64,000 bases of DNA from Incurvaria masculella (Eukaryota > Arthropoda > Insecta > Lepidoptera > Incurvariidae): positions 17,788,077-17,852,076 of the forward strand of contig OX335646.2 of assembly GCA_946894095.1 (NCBI GenBank). The letters run 5' to 3'. The notes below the pieces were generated by a model. It made no database searches. It was not told the DNA's origin and worked only from the letters and a program-made list of their open reading frames with translations. The position numbers and the translations under genes were made by a program. Below are positions 10,206 through 21,932 of this stretch, in pieces (the stretch's first letter is position 1; the number at the start of each line of letters is the position of its first letter).

Positions 10206-10643
10206 TTGTAAAAATTGAAAAATATATTTAAATCCATTTTTAAAATCGAAATTTTATGTAAAGCAATATTAAGCTTCATTTTAAAATAAAATACGACCCA
10301 CAAAACGAATATATTTTGCAAAATCTTGTTTAATATATTTTGAAATCAAGTTGCATTTTAAAATCAAAGGACGAAGGAACTGAGACCACTGAATTGCGCA
10401 TTAACCAGAAATCCTGATCATATTCCTCAGATATCTTATTTTTCAATCGTTTTTCAATCATTTAAAGATTTAAAACCACGACCATAGGTTGGTCACGTAC
10501 AACGGACGAGTAAATATTGCAAAATGTATTAGACAAAAGAAACGAATTTGGACAACGTCCAGCAGGCCTATTCCTGGAATTCCGTTATCTGGAATCAGGA
10601 TTCTTGAGTCTAGAAAACCGTTTTTATAACGGTTTACAAAGCG
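10206..10643. repeat. Dispersed duplicate segment, copy 1 (ends in half MITE)
   Basis: About 440 bp match 11743-12163 with scattered changes, including CATTGAATT-type blocks and ACAACGTCCAGCAGGCCTAT. The final ~80 bp are the left half of the TATTCCTGG MITE. After 10643 the sequence departs from copy 2 and the MITE right arm is missing. Confidence 0.85.
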
Positions 10644-10772
10644 TATATCTACGCTCGATACCCGCGTGGCCGGGTTTTTGCCTAAAAAGGCAAACGTAAT
10701 AGGAGTTGAAGTTAATAGTAATGGAAGTTAGTAGTATATTATGCACAAATAACAGAAACTTAAAATATATTT

Positions 10773-10937
10773 TTTTATGTAACTGAACATGGATGGCTAA
10801 CAGCGAACTGACCATCAGATATTAGCCTAACACACCACTAGGCCAGGACGTTCCTTATATTGCTCGGCTACATTGAACTGGATGGAAAACACAGACAATT
10901 TTCATTGCCGCTTCGACCATCGTTCATTCAATACGAT
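10773..10937 (-). mobile_element. SINE body fragment, copy B (head missing)
   Basis: ACATGGATGGCTAACAGCGA, CCAGGACGTTCCTTATATTG and CATTGCCGCTTCGACCATCG match the common body. It lacks the region upstream of the GGTACCATCG block, so it is 5'-truncated. It shares GCGAACTGACCATCAG with the 2886-3056 copy, suggesting the same subfamily. Confidence 0.75.
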
Positions 10938-11742
10938 GCATTACTAGTTTGTGCTACTTACTTGTCCTACGTGTTTCTTTAGTTCATCTGTCTTCTGATC
11001 TCTGTGTGGATTGTCGAAGCCGCAAAGACCGATTCTGTGAACAAACATATTACACAGTTATTATCTGATTGCGGTAGAATGTATGATTACAAATTAATTG
11101 AAAGCAAAACTTTATGGTGGACACCTGACCGCACAAAAAATAGTTTTTTATTAGCAGACAATATATCAAATAATAATTATGAACATAAAATTAACAAAAT
11201 AAATATCAAAACACCTTGAAAAAAGTCTCTCACTAAAATGTAATCATTTTCTGAAGAACTATACATAGCATATTGTGTGCTACCTAAAATAATCTCAGAA
11301 TTTTCATGGTGGGTTAATAGATTTTCCAGATTGACTCGTTTTATGATGAAAAACCAGATTCCTTCGAACATTTAAAACATTATATATTGAGTAGATTTAG
11401 TAAGATTTAATTAGGAAAACATGTATGGATGCAGTTTCCCGTGACTTCGAGCGCATGTATAACTATCTTAAATTTAATTAATTTAGTAGAAATGTGTATG
11501 GAGAAAAAATAATAGCTGGCAATAAATAACCTGCAATTTATGGCAATCTAAAAGAAAATATCACTGATTGTCCAGGATTTATTTCAAATTGTAATTACGT
11601 ACTGACATTTAGTTTAAATTTAACTAAGTAATATCTTCAGCATATACAGCCTGCATTGAAACTGATCAAGTATTGGTTGATTTGGACGGAATTATTGAAA
11701 TGCTATGCAATGAAAAAAAATCAGTTGGTAATCGGTTGATTG
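10938..11742. other. AT-rich stretch, no gene seen
   Basis: A 71-codon open frame at 11004-11219 (+) starts MWIVEAAKTDSVNKHITQLL. I cannot assign it, and no splice signals are evident. Confidence 0.35.
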
Positions 11743-12163
11743 TAACAATTAAAAAATATAATTAAATCCAATGTCATGTAAAACAATATTAAGCTTCATT
11801 GTAACATAAAATACTACCCACAAAACGAATATATTTTCCAAAATCTTGTTTAATATATTTTGAAATCAAGTTGCATTTTAAAATCAAAGGACGAAGGAAC
11901 TGAGCCCACTGAATTGCGCATTAACCAAAAACCCTGATCATATTCCTCAGATATCTTGTTTTTCAATCGTTTTTCAATCATTCAAAAATTAAAAACCACG
12001 ACCATAGGTAGGTCATATACAACGGACGAGTATATATTGCAGAATGTATTAGACAAAAGAAACGAATTTGGACAACGTCCAGCAGGCCTATTCCTGGAAT
12101 TCCGTTATCTGGAATCAGGATTCTTGAGTCTAGAAAACCGTTTTTATAAAGGTTTACAAAGCG
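11743..12163. repeat. Dispersed duplicate segment, copy 2
   Basis: Counterpart of 10206-10643, about 1.5 kb away in the same orientation. Here the terminal MITE is complete (12081-12312), so copy 1 probably lost its right part or the segments are members of a longer repeat. Confidence 0.8.
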
Positions 12164-12312
12164 ATTTTCTATACGAAAAGATTCTGGTGCAAGCATTTCA
12201 GTTTAAACAAGGTCTTCCGTCGAAGAAATCTCTATGAAAACCGCTATAAAAGCAGTTTTCTAGACTGAGGATTCCTGATTCCTGATTACGAAATTCCAAG
12301 AATAGGCCTGCA
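12081..12312. mobile_element. Foldback MITE with TATTCCTGGAATTCC ends, copy 2 (complete)
   Basis: The ends GCAGGCCTATTCCTGGAATT and AAATTCCAAGAATAGGCCTGC are inverted. Inside them TCTAGAAAACCGTTTTTATA pairs with the region around AACCGCTATAAAAGCAGTTT and TCTAGACTGAGGATTCC. There is no protein frame. Confidence 0.8.
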
Positions 12313-13683
12313 GAAGTGTGCAGTAGTATCGCTGACGATAACCATCACCCGTAAAACCCCCACTTTATTGTCCACTGAATAAATTTGCCGATGGAATCCG
12401 AATAAATTCCGAATAATTGTGCTTTTCCTTGACAACCAATGGCGTATGCGGTTTATAAAAATACCTCCATGCAAACGCTGTTTGAATTGTAATCAATTTA
12501 TGCTTTGTTCTCTTTGATGTTGGATATTACGGTAAACATATTGAAGCTATTACCTTAAATTTAGGCAGGCCTTTATGTTAATTGGAGGGATCACTGTCCC
12601 CAATGCCATTATAGGTGACCAACCAAGACTGCAAATTTGGAAGTATTGCACTTAGATTTGCATACATATAAGTAAATGGTGATGATATTTTATCTCTCGA
12701 GGCAGGGACAATCAAAGATTGTGACGGAATGAAATATTTCATGTACCACAGTCATATTTGGATACATTTATGAGTCGGCTAAAGCTACCTTGAATTAGCT
12801 TGAGATTGAGTTTTAATTACACTCCCAAAATATTGAAGTGCCTACAATGTTAAGGAACTAAACCTTGCATCGTATCATAAATGGTTAACTGAACCGCAAA
12901 ATCGATAATCATAACTCTCGCCTAATCGCGAATTACGAAATGTGTGACCTTACAAGCATATATATTATCGTACCTACCGAGAAACCTATGACAATGTAGA
13001 GAACCCCTTCGCTTTAGCGCGCGCTGTTTGGAGGCCAATTCTGGGTATTCCGAGTTGATGAATCAAGACTGTTTAGGAGAAGAATTCACTTTGACATTTA
13101 CTTGGTATTCTGTTAAACGATCGCCACACGGATTCAGTGGCTCGAAATGAAACATGTTTCCGAATTCAAGGCTCACGAAAAATTACATATCCATTTACAT
13201 AAGCGATCCGATCATGAACCAGAATAGGTCGGAAGTTATTTACTGATTCAGTGAGAATTCAGGACTGTATATTCCGTACGTAAATTATGTATTGCAAGAA
13301 TTTGCCTCCTGCGCATGCGTTCGCATCGGCATGTCCCGTGCCATAGCGTACCGTACTCTGATTAATTGCGCACGATTTCCATCTCGATAGTTGCGTGTTA
13401 TTTTCGTTAGCTAATGTGCTACATGTACACAACGCTAATGGAATCCATCAAAGCTGAGGGGAAATCAGGTCTCAAATGTACGTACGTACGTGTATATCAA
13501 TGACTCTTAGATTCGTTTTCAATATTACAAGAACATTATTGACAAAGCCAATATCTTCATTGACAACAATAACTATAGTTTTTTCAAAGAAAACGATACC
13601 TATTTAAATTCTATGTATTGTTATTATCGTTTACGTTATCGTTATCGCTACGATTCGTTTTCACCATGATTTTTTTCTGGGAA
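12313..13683. other. Non-coding stretch, nothing identified
   Basis: Mixed-composition sequence. A short ACGTACGTACGT run sits at 13478-13490. No supported gene. Confidence 0.4.
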
Positions 13684-13920
13684 GCGAAGTTACGGGAGAC
13701 GGACAAATGACAAGGCTCACCGTGTGGTACCTATCGCGCGATCCAGTTTTCGTGTACAGTTTTTTGAAATACAACGATACTACAGTTAGAGTTTACGAGT
13801 TAAGTTTTTAGCATTCCTAATGAAATGTTACTGAGAAGCGAACTAGGCTCGGTTACGGGAGACGGACAAGTGACAAGGCTCGCCGTGTGGTATCGCGCGA
13901 TCCAGTTTTCGTGCACGTGG
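13684..13920. repeat. Imperfect direct repeat next to a GC island
   Basis: 13690-13761 (TTACGGGAGACGGACAAATG, GGCTCACCGTGTGGTA, GCGCGATCCAGTTTTCGTGT) recurs at 13852-13916 with few changes. It is a local duplication, with the second copy running into the GC-rich island. Confidence 0.8.
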
Positions 13921-14060
13921 TAACTGTCCGCGCCGGGTACAGGCGGCGAGGCGGCGGCGCGGCGCGGCGCGACAAGCGGCACCGTTTCTAGAGTGAATGG
14001 CACGCGAACGACCTTGCTCGGGCGGCACCCGGCCGCGGCTGGCACGTCAGGTCGACTACT
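13840..14060. other. GC-rich island
   Basis: Rich in CpG (GCGGCGAGGCGGCGGCGCGG near 13943), in sharp contrast to the AT-rich surroundings. Possible promoter or first-exon segment. No core promoter or conserved frame can be shown. Confidence 0.4.
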
Positions 14061-14614
14061 GGTTCAACGATAGCGTCCGCGAACACATTTGGACTATACA
14101 GGCTGATTTTTTCAAGGAGGCCTTCAGAGCCAAATCCGTAACTATAAAATAAAGGAAATATAAAATGAGGCTGATTTTAATAAAAACGAAAACTTCATTA
14201 TTTATTATTTAAAAAAAAAGTTTTCCTGGCCGGGAATAGAACTCGTAGATTTTGAAATAAAAGGATCGCTTATAAGGAACAAATTCTCTGGAGTAATGTT
14301 ATACGACACACTGAAGGAAAGTGTTAAATTTAATAAAATAATAAAAAAAATCGAGTATTCATACATTATCCGAACCTTCACTTAATAAGATTTTTTTTGC
14401 ATGTTGTTTAAAATAATTGAAAATGAAATAATTTCCAATATTATTTTTCTTGTATTCTTCTTTTAAAAATAATTATAGGCCTATTATTGTGTTTTCGGGG
14501 GCTCATTTAATTTACTAATAGCACCGAAACATCATTGAGTTACTCAAAGTACATTCGTCGTTGTGTGTTGTAAGTAAGAAACTTTGCACGGGCTGAACGC
14601 GTTCAGAACCCGGT
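14061..14614. other. AT-rich, nothing identified
   Basis: No supportable gene or repeat. Long A and T tracts at 14205-14220 and 14340-14350. Confidence 0.4.
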
Positions 14615-14827
14615 TCAGCAGACGTAGGGCTGACTGATTCGATCTCCAAACAGTCGATCTAAGGGCGACCACTGCGCGCTCTCTAACTGCGCGCGCGCTG
14701 CGCCGGCCGAGGTCCGAGCGCGAGTAATTGCTACGGCACGGCCGGCGGCCGCTACTGTGTAATTTCTAAGCTTGTTTCGCGCGTGTGCCGCCTCTGACCC
14801 GACTTCGATCGATATCTTATTTAGCAC
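14615..14827. other. GC-rich island
   Basis: CpG-dense between about 14660 and 14760 (ACTGCGCGCGCGCTGCGCCG). The open frame on the minus strand is alanine/arginine-rich, as expected from composition alone. Confidence 0.4.
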
Positions 14828-15209
14828 CTACCTTGAATGCAAAATTAATTTATTGCGGTTATTCTTTATCACGCTCAGCAGTGATGTTGATCTTCCCTGT
14901 GCTTGTATCTTAAATACTTAGGTACTCAGACTTCAGAAAAATGTATGTGTATGAAAACCCAATGAGGCACTTTATTTCGCATTCAATCATATTATAACCT
15001 TGAGGGAGATCAGTGTGTTGATATTAACCCCTTTTCTCAAAAAAAATAGTACTGGTGAATTTAGTTTCAAACATTTTTGCGTTTTCACCAAAATGTTAAC
15101 AGATCAGAGAAGAAAAAATATTTATATTTTATCAATTAAATATAAAAAGCCCTAGAAATATGGCACAATACAAGGGAGATTCTTTGATTGACGAGAACTT
15201 TCAATTGTT

Positions 15210-15300
15210 TGAGTATTCAATTCAATTCATTTATTTAAACTTTTGGTAGTCAAACTACACTAAGTTTCGTCACAAAATGATAGATCCGCGGATTCGATTA
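15210..15300 (-). repeat. Possible LINE 3' remnant
   Basis: A TTCAATTCAATTCA simple run at 15217-15230, then TGGTAGTCAAACTACACTAA, similar to 2750-2815. Looks like a LINE tail in inverse orientation. Confidence 0.4.
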
Positions 15301-15322
15301 ACTCAGTAAAAAAGAACCAGGG

Positions 15323-15439
15323 CGTGTATTCTTGGCATTCAGTCATTGCGGATTCAGTAGAGTTAACAGTAATGTCAAAGTAAATTCTTCTTCTGTTAAC
15401 TCTACTGAATCCGCAATGACTGAATGCCAAGAATACACG
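15323..15439. repeat. Perfect 47-bp inverted repeat with 23-nt loop
   Basis: 15323-15369 is the exact reverse complement of 15393-15439, with loop 15370-15392. If transcribed, either strand would fold into an uninterrupted 47-bp stem, about the length of a small-RNA precursor but more perfectly paired than most animal pre-miRNAs. No terminal target duplication is clear. It could also be a very small foldback element. Confidence 0.95.
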
Positions 15440-17195
15440 TCCAGAAAAGAAACTTTACTGATTTATAGACTTTTACATTTTAAAATAACTAAAACAAGTT
15501 CAAAGATATATCAAAACGGCGGCGGTCACGTTTGATAAATTTGACACGTTGGCACTACCCTTCGCAAACTTCATTACATGACGATTCACTCAGTCGCAGA
15601 CTTGAATGCAGATTGACCAACTTCAAGGATACGGTAGGATGACCTACACCCATCTGTAGTACTGGAACAGTGTTCACTGCTACTACGTCTACTACAATTG
15701 CATTTTATGTATTTTATGAATAAGGTGACATCCTTACATTCCTTAATAAATTAAAGGCTCAAACACATTTTTTTCCATAGCACGATACTTTTGAAAACAT
15801 TTTTATTGCGCTAGAAGACAAATTCATTTCCTCAAAACCGAAATCTGTTAATACACGAAAATAAACTAAAGAAATACACAGAGCAAAAAAAATCATTGGT
15901 AGCTAGTCCTTACCAAACAATATAATAAATTGTACGTCTACAAAATTTGTCTAAAGGGATTTTGCGCACGGTATACCCTTCAAAGCTAAACTAAAAAATA
16001 CCGAGTATTTTTTCGAAATACGGTAGCAATTGGCACGTGGTAATCGTCTCGCAATCGCTTTTAAATTAAAACAGACCCTTCTACGTTTTTTAAGTAATTT
16101 CGCCCGCTGAAAAAGGTTTCAAATAAAGGCAACTTCTTTTATTGGAATCTCCACTTGGATCGGGAATGAGCTCTGCAAAAAAAGTAGTAGCAATCGTCCA
16201 AACGAGTTATTTTCCATTTTACGAGTCAATCAATCAGCGCCAGACGAAGTGATAATGCACGGTTAGAAAACACTTTCAACGAATACGTTTAGTACAAAAT
16301 TGTGCTACTTCGAATTATTTATCAGATGAGGCAGTATTGAGATCTGTCAATTCCTAATTCAGAGCGATCCATTTTAGTGTGTCAAACTGGTTCAACGGTC
16401 CTGTCACACTTCAACAAATTCCTAATAAAATTTTGACCTTGCCTTTATTTATGAATGCATTTAGACTGGATACAGCCATTGGCAAGATAATCCTCATCTA
16501 AAAATCCTTTTATAAATCCTAATATTTGTCTTTATTGCGGCCATGTTCGTCATTTAAAGTCTTCACCCCATGCTTTACTGCTAACAGAAGCAAGAACAGA
16601 GCAGCTCCTTACAGACCATAACTAATGGACTTGTGAACATGTTGGCGCGTCCGGACAGTGCCGCCGCAAAGTGAGAGCTGTTGTAGCGGAAAGCTATAAA
16701 GGACTGTGGAATTCATTGTAACCAATGAATTCTTATTATAGATTTAAATTCCAATTGACTCGATTTATGTAGTAGTTTTGTCACAATCGCAAAGAGATCC
16801 TAATGCACCATACCTAGTTCAATCGACTGTAACTGACTAGGTATTGATAATACTTTGGAGAGCTTTTAACAAATTTTAATGGAGACAGGCACGCGGGCTC
16901 ACATTTACGGACATTTTATCGAATATTTCTGTTTAATCAAAACACAGATAATTTCCAGAACTGAGTATTGCTTTGAGCCTAATTTTTCTCAATAATGAAC
17001 GTGTTTCACTTAGCTTGAAATACTTTTAAATCTAATAATATGTTTGACGTTTTAAAATTGGAAAATTTAAGGTCTTACATATTTAACCGAAATGGTATAC
17101 ATCCAAAATCACGCTTCTTTAATATTCCGCCAAAATGATACACATCTCCAAAAACGCCAAATTAAACAAAATGTTTCTTTGTTAATTTTGCATTT
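15440..17195. other. AT-rich stretch, no gene seen
   Basis: No open frame with recognisable content. The region 16540-16700 is slightly richer in GC and may be an old retroelement relic, but I cannot align it to anything. Confidence 0.4.
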
Positions 17196-17540
17196 ATGGA
17201 CATGGATGGCTAATAGAAACCACACTCACCGTCATGATATTAGCCCATCACAACGTATTCTCAAAGGAATTGGGTGCCCTGCCAGGACCTTCATTTTATG
17301 AGCACGGCTAATTTGAACTGGATGGAAAACACGAAAAAAAAAACCCATGCAATGGTACTAACTTGATACTGGGACTTAGCCACTCGTACAGTTTTACATG
17401 GATTCCGAACCATGTAACGGCTCACATTCGTGACGAAATGCACTTATTGAACTCAGAAACAGAGAAATGTGGTGCATGAACGGGACGTGGATTTGAACCC
17501 ATAATTTACCTTTGGAATTGGTCCACTCAGCCTGCTTATT
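17196..17540 (-). mobile_element. tRNA-headed SINE, diverged
   Basis: Body blocks GACATGGATGGCTAATAGAA and CCTGCCAGGACCTTCATTTT, then CATGGATTCCGAACCATG. The head region TTTGAACCC (17491-17499) reads GGGTTCAAA on the minus strand, a B-box-like motif. The body is interrupted by a poly-A run near 17332-17345, where the usual CATTGCCGCTTCGACC block is missing. Confidence 0.7.
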
Positions 17541-17694
17541 GGAAGTGCAAATATGTTAAAACACGTTCAAAGGAGTTATTTTTCCACTCAAAATTAAAAA
17601 AAAACGAATTAAACGGACGGTTAAGTTCAAAACAAGTTTGCTACGCTTAGTCTGAAGAATAGATCTCAGTCGATTCGGAAAGCAAGCGCTGACA

Positions 17695-17905
17695 GCTCGT
17701 AACGCTGCGGTATCTCAGCAGAAATCATCAGCTGAGCATACCCGCGTACGTCTGTGCGGAGGCTGCACAGGCTACGTAGGAAAGCACTTTCCATTGCGGA
17801 ACCGAAGCTGCGTCCGTTTCGCGCTTCGACGGCGCGTGCGCGAGACGAAAGTAAAAGTTACGCTGCCGCCGCCGCCGCCAACCTGTCCGTGTTTCACGTA
17901 GGTAA
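17695..17905 (+). promoter_or_regulatory. GC-rich island with possible splice donor
   Basis: CpG-rich, with a GCC run at 17867-17880. It ends GTAG|GTAAGT at 17902, a strong splice-donor match for a plus-strand non-coding first exon. No TATA or clear initiator can be fixed. Weak candidate for a promoter/5' UTR exon. Confidence 0.3.
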
Positions 17906-18820
17906 GTGGAACGGGGGATTATAATCCAACTTAACCTGACTCATGTAGACAATGATATCAGTGGTTACATGTCAAGAATTAGGACGCTAAGAAATCTAAT
18001 TCGACTGCATATTTTAACCGGTTTCATTAACATTTTTTTTATACATAAAAAAAAATCTTCAGATATGGAACTGTTTAGTTTAATGTTACCTCTTTTTCAT
18101 GTACCGAATAAAGGCAATCGGAACCATAGGAAAAAATGTACAATGGACGGCACAATAAATTAAGCGAAGTTCTATCATAATCATACTCGTCCGATATGAT
18201 ATTAACCAGTTGTATCACTGGCAAGAGCTATGCTAACTGTCAAACGACGTTACTCTTATGCCCACTAAAGTACGCTTTACGTTGAAAAAATCTGCGTGTA
18301 AACATCTTCAGAGTGATAAAGCGTCTATACACCTCACCACACCCAAAACTGTCATAACACGTGGGTGTAGTTATCCGGTTATCGCGATTCCCACACTTCA
18401 GATGTGGACTATGATTCCAGTCACAATAGACGCAAAAACTAACCCTTTATCCGCGTTTGCGGTCCGTGACAACGCTTGCCCCGCGGATACATTTGTCTAT
18501 TGTCCGCGCCCGACGGGACCGTTCTTGTTCGCTGAACAATCTCTATATTTATCCACTTAATTGATACCAAGTTTGGTCAACGTTTTCCTCATTTTTCGTT
18601 TTTTTTTTTACCATAAATAACCATTATCTGGATTTTGTATTCGCGAGAGACTGCAGAGGAAATATATTTACTGCTTCAAGAACATTTTTTTCTCGCGACG
18701 ATGATCGGTCAAGGCGTTTTCGAGAGCACTAGTCACTAAAAAAAAATATTCAAATATTCGTGTTATTAATTGTAAGACTAACTTCAAGACATATTTAAGA
18801 GAATGACAGAACTGGTAGAT
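17906..18820. other. Non-coding stretch, nothing identified
   Basis: A 100-codon open frame at 18258-18560 (+) is the longest here. Its translation has no recognisable motif, and I see no splice sites or codon bias supporting it. Confidence 0.35.
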
Positions 18821-19031
18821 AATAATGGAAACTATTTTCGTCTGGAGTTTTGATGTTCGTTACTATGTTTTTTCCCTTCTCTATTGGGGTTTTAAATCTG
18901 AACTCATGCGCGTTAGAAGTGAAACTTCTTGGTTCTGGCAAATGTTGACGTACGCACTGCACATGCGTGTATATAGAGTGAGCGTTTTGGAGATGGGCGA
19001 TGTGGCTTGGGGGCTCTCTATTTGGGAAAGG
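18821..19031. repeat. Local tandem duplication, unit A (empty TTAA site)
   Basis: GGAAACTATTTTCGTCTGGA and GGTTCTGGCAAATGTTGACG recur in the following unit. At 18892-18895 the unit carries a single TTAA, the position at which the TTAA element is inserted in unit B. Confidence 0.8.
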
Positions 19032-19830
19032 ATAATATTGGAAACTATTGTCGTCTGGTGTTTTGATGTTCTTTATTATGATTTATTCCCTCTCTATTGG
19101 CGTGTTAAGGTGGCTCAACCCGGCGGGACTAACTCATAAAGGGCACGGTACAAAACCGTGCTATTGCGCTCTGGGACCTTCACTGTTTCAAAGAAAAAGA
19201 CAGGCTCCGTTATGAGGAAGATGCAACATGTCCACAAAGCAGATAATGTGCATAGTGTATGATTTGGTAAGATTTACGAAAATTGTAACTACAAAACGAC
19301 TTACAGCTAAAAGTAAACCACGACTGCTGTAGTAACAAATCTAACAAAAACCAAATTGATTATAAATTTTGATGAAACAAGCTATGTCTGATGACTAATA
19401 TGTTTCAGACTTTTTTTATTTATCGTTGAGTAATTTACCTCCAAAGTTACTGTATAAAACGCTCGAAAAATTTGAACTTTCGGACCTTATAACTTAGAAA
19501 CCAAACACAATTGTACAATGCCAACGGTCATCAGACATCTAGTTCGATCAAATAAAGCTATTTTGAGCAAAATTTGGGATCTCTGACAAGAAATATGGGC
19601 GTGATCTTCTTTCCCCGTTTGTATGGGGAGTTGAGCGGGTTGGGCCACCTTAAATGAAAAATCTGAGCTCATGCGCGTTAGAAATTCTTTGGTTCTGGCA
19701 ATTGTTCGCAGTGCGTAGCACATGCGTATAGAGTGAGATGGCACCATTAAGCGTTTTGGAGATGGGCGGTATGTCTGGGGGGCTCTGAATTTGGAAAAGG
19801 GGAAGTATATTCCTGTTTCGTATGGTCCAG
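19032..19830. repeat. Local tandem duplication, unit B (holds a TTAA element)
   Basis: Unit B is split into 19032-19104 and 19654-19830 by the inverted TTAA element. The flanks CTCTATTGGCGTG and AATCTGAGCTCATGCGCGTT match 18879-18920 in unit A. Confidence 0.8.
19105..19653 (-). mobile_element. TTAA-bounded non-autonomous DNA element, copy 2
   Basis: TTAA at 19105-19108 and 19650-19653, with the same inverted ends as copies 1 and 3 in the opposite orientation. 549 bp. The local empty site at 18892 shows TTAA before insertion, directly supporting a TTAA target-site duplication. Confidence 0.88.
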
Positions 19831-20189
19831 GTCGCGCCTAAAGAAGTTGCAGTTAAAAACACCGTATGTGAGGAAAACATCGCAAACCACAAAACGCCAG
19901 GCATCACTGTAACGTAGTCATCTGTGACGTAGTGAAGTCACAAGGTAGTATCGAGATGATGACGCAAAATATGTGACGCTTGCAGCCGGGTTATTGAATG
20001 GGTAAAACCCTGTTCGAATGACGAATGATGAGTTTCATTGATGGTTTTTTGCACCAATTGACAGTGTATTAAAAGGATAATAATAGACGGAGCAAGTGGA
20101 ATGTACGTCAATTGGTATCATTACGTGAATCACTCACGAAGTTTTTGTTGTTAGTAACCGCGGGGGATATGTCTCGTATTATCATATTT
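19831..20189. other. Non-coding stretch, nothing identified
   Basis: GTGACGTAGTGAAGTCAC at 19923-19940 is partly self-complementary. No gene is supportable. Confidence 0.35.
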
Positions 20190-20357
20190 TGTTCTTGACC
20201 GTAGCCTAGAATCCCAGTGTGTTAACCTCTTACTTTTTCGTTGGGAACTCAGGTAAGAATTGAATCAATTACAGGTCCCCCCATCCCTACTCCACCTCTA
20301 TCGCATTTGATAAAAGTTTATACATATTTCCCATCCAGTTTATTTAGCCGTGTTTAT
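20190..20357 (+). mobile_element. SINE fragment in plus orientation
   Basis: GACCGTAGCCTAGAATCCCAG is an A-box-like start, followed by ACAGGTCCCCCCATCCCTAC and CCCATCCAGTTTATTTAGCC in body order. Strongly deleted. It abuts another copy in the opposite orientation. Confidence 0.5.
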
Positions 20358-20364
20358 ATTAAGG

Positions 20365-20700
20365 ACGGTTTGATTAGGTGCCATTCCAGAACCTTTCCTT
20401 TATGAGCACGGCTACATTTCACTGATGGAAAACAGGGACAATTTTTCATTGCTGCTTGAAACATCTATTTAATCCTCTCAGGCGTGCTCAACCCTACCAA
20501 CTAGTGGGTGAAGAGGACCTACAGTTTTACTTATATGGTTTCCGAACCATGGAAATGCTCGTGGCGCATTTGTGGTGAAATGGACTTATCCAACTCCGAA
20601 AGACAAAGAAAATGGTGCATAAACTGGGCCGGGCTTTGAACCCGTGACCTCTGGCATTGAAGGCAAGTTACTATGCCCCTGAGATACCAGCTGTGTTAAA
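20365..20700 (-). mobile_element. tRNA-headed SINE, diverged
   Basis: Body blocks GGTGCCATTCCAGAACCTTT, GAGCACGGCTACATTT, CATTGCTGCTTGAAAC and CCGAACCATGGAAATGCTCG, then a head with TTTGAACCCGTGACCTCTGG, the complement of a GGGTTCAAA-like B box. Confidence 0.7.
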
Positions 20701-20814
20701 ATATGTTTTTCTAGTTATACAAAATCTCAAGAACTTTTTACACAGCCTGGTGAGAGTGCCAACATAATATTAATTTTAAAACTAGACATAGACTTGGATT
20801 TCTTATGACTTCTG

Positions 20815-20965
20815 CGAGACGAAGAGAGGCTACACCTCGACAGCGTGTGCAGCCTCTAGGGAGGCGTAGCTGGCTCCGCCCGCGTACGTGCGCGAAGGGC
20901 GACACGCTCCGTGAACTAAGCCGAGAGTTATAGCGGAATCGACCTCATCACACGCGCGCCGGCCA
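20815..20965. other. GC-rich island
   Basis: CpG-rich segment (CCGCCCGCGTACGTGCGCGA near 20877). No frame or promoter motif can be demonstrated. Confidence 0.35.
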
Positions 20966-21932
20966 CATCTCAAAGATAACAACGATAAGTATAACGATAA
21001 TATACATTGAAATTGAAATTTCCATTATCCAATTTTCAAGTTTTTTTCCCTATGTCTTACTTTGAAGTTTAACAGTAATAAGGCGAGGCTGTAAGTCTTT
21101 GTGATAGATTTTTTTCGTGCAAGTTACATTCATATAATTAACCGTACCATAATAAAATCATAAATTTACGTACTAAATACAGAATTAACAGTGACTTGCT
21201 TCCGACGGATGTCACGACCAATACTTTTTCAGATTATTTTTAAAATCTGATTACAATGCTTCAAATGTAGATGTCGCTAAAACTCAAATTATTGAGATAA
21301 CGGTAATGTCGTATCCATTAAATACATAAAATTATCAACAGTAAAAAAATTGAAATCAAAGAGATATTCAATATAATTAAGTTAAAACTAATTTATTTAC
21401 AACTATATTCTGCTATAAATAATGCCCTACAATACAAGGAATGTTCTGGCATGGCGCCTGTTTCTCTTATCATAAAAGCAGGCGTTGCATTAAGTTGCAT
21501 GTTAAAAAAAAATGTAATAAATAAGCCGCTAGACGTAGGATAGTGCAAGATAAAGTGCTGATTATACAGGTGCTAAATTAATAATAGACTGATGTAAAGC
21601 TAAGCACAGGTTAATTATTCACATCACCACTAATCGATTGTTCAACGTTTTCGCTTGCTTTCGCTGCTGTTTGCTACGTTGTAGAGCAAAGCGGAGAACC
21701 TGTCATTCTGTCAGTTGTTCCGCTGAGCACTTTCCAACAATACTTATATTAAAACTAAGTTTGTGTGAATTAACGTTTTTGTAAATTAAATATTTTTATT
21801 TAGGCAGCTAATGTTGATGGATCAAAATGTTTAATTACATTATCTTGTGCTATTACTGTTCTGTTTTCACTGTTGTGCTATGTTGAAAGTAAATCCATTG
21901 AAATAATATATTTTGGATGTATGTAATTAAAG
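20966..21932. other. AT-rich stretch, no gene seen
   Basis: AAAATCTGATTACAAT at 21241-21256 also occurs at 44407-44422 and, inverted, near 22384-22397, hinting at an old dispersed repeat. Otherwise nothing. Confidence 0.35.

Noticed and set aside
18258..18560. 100-codon open frame on plus strand
   Set aside because: No domain, no splice sites, no supporting context.
18825..19139. 104-codon frame (METIFVWSFD)
   Set aside because: Runs through the tandem unit and into the TTAA element end, so it is built from repeat sequence.
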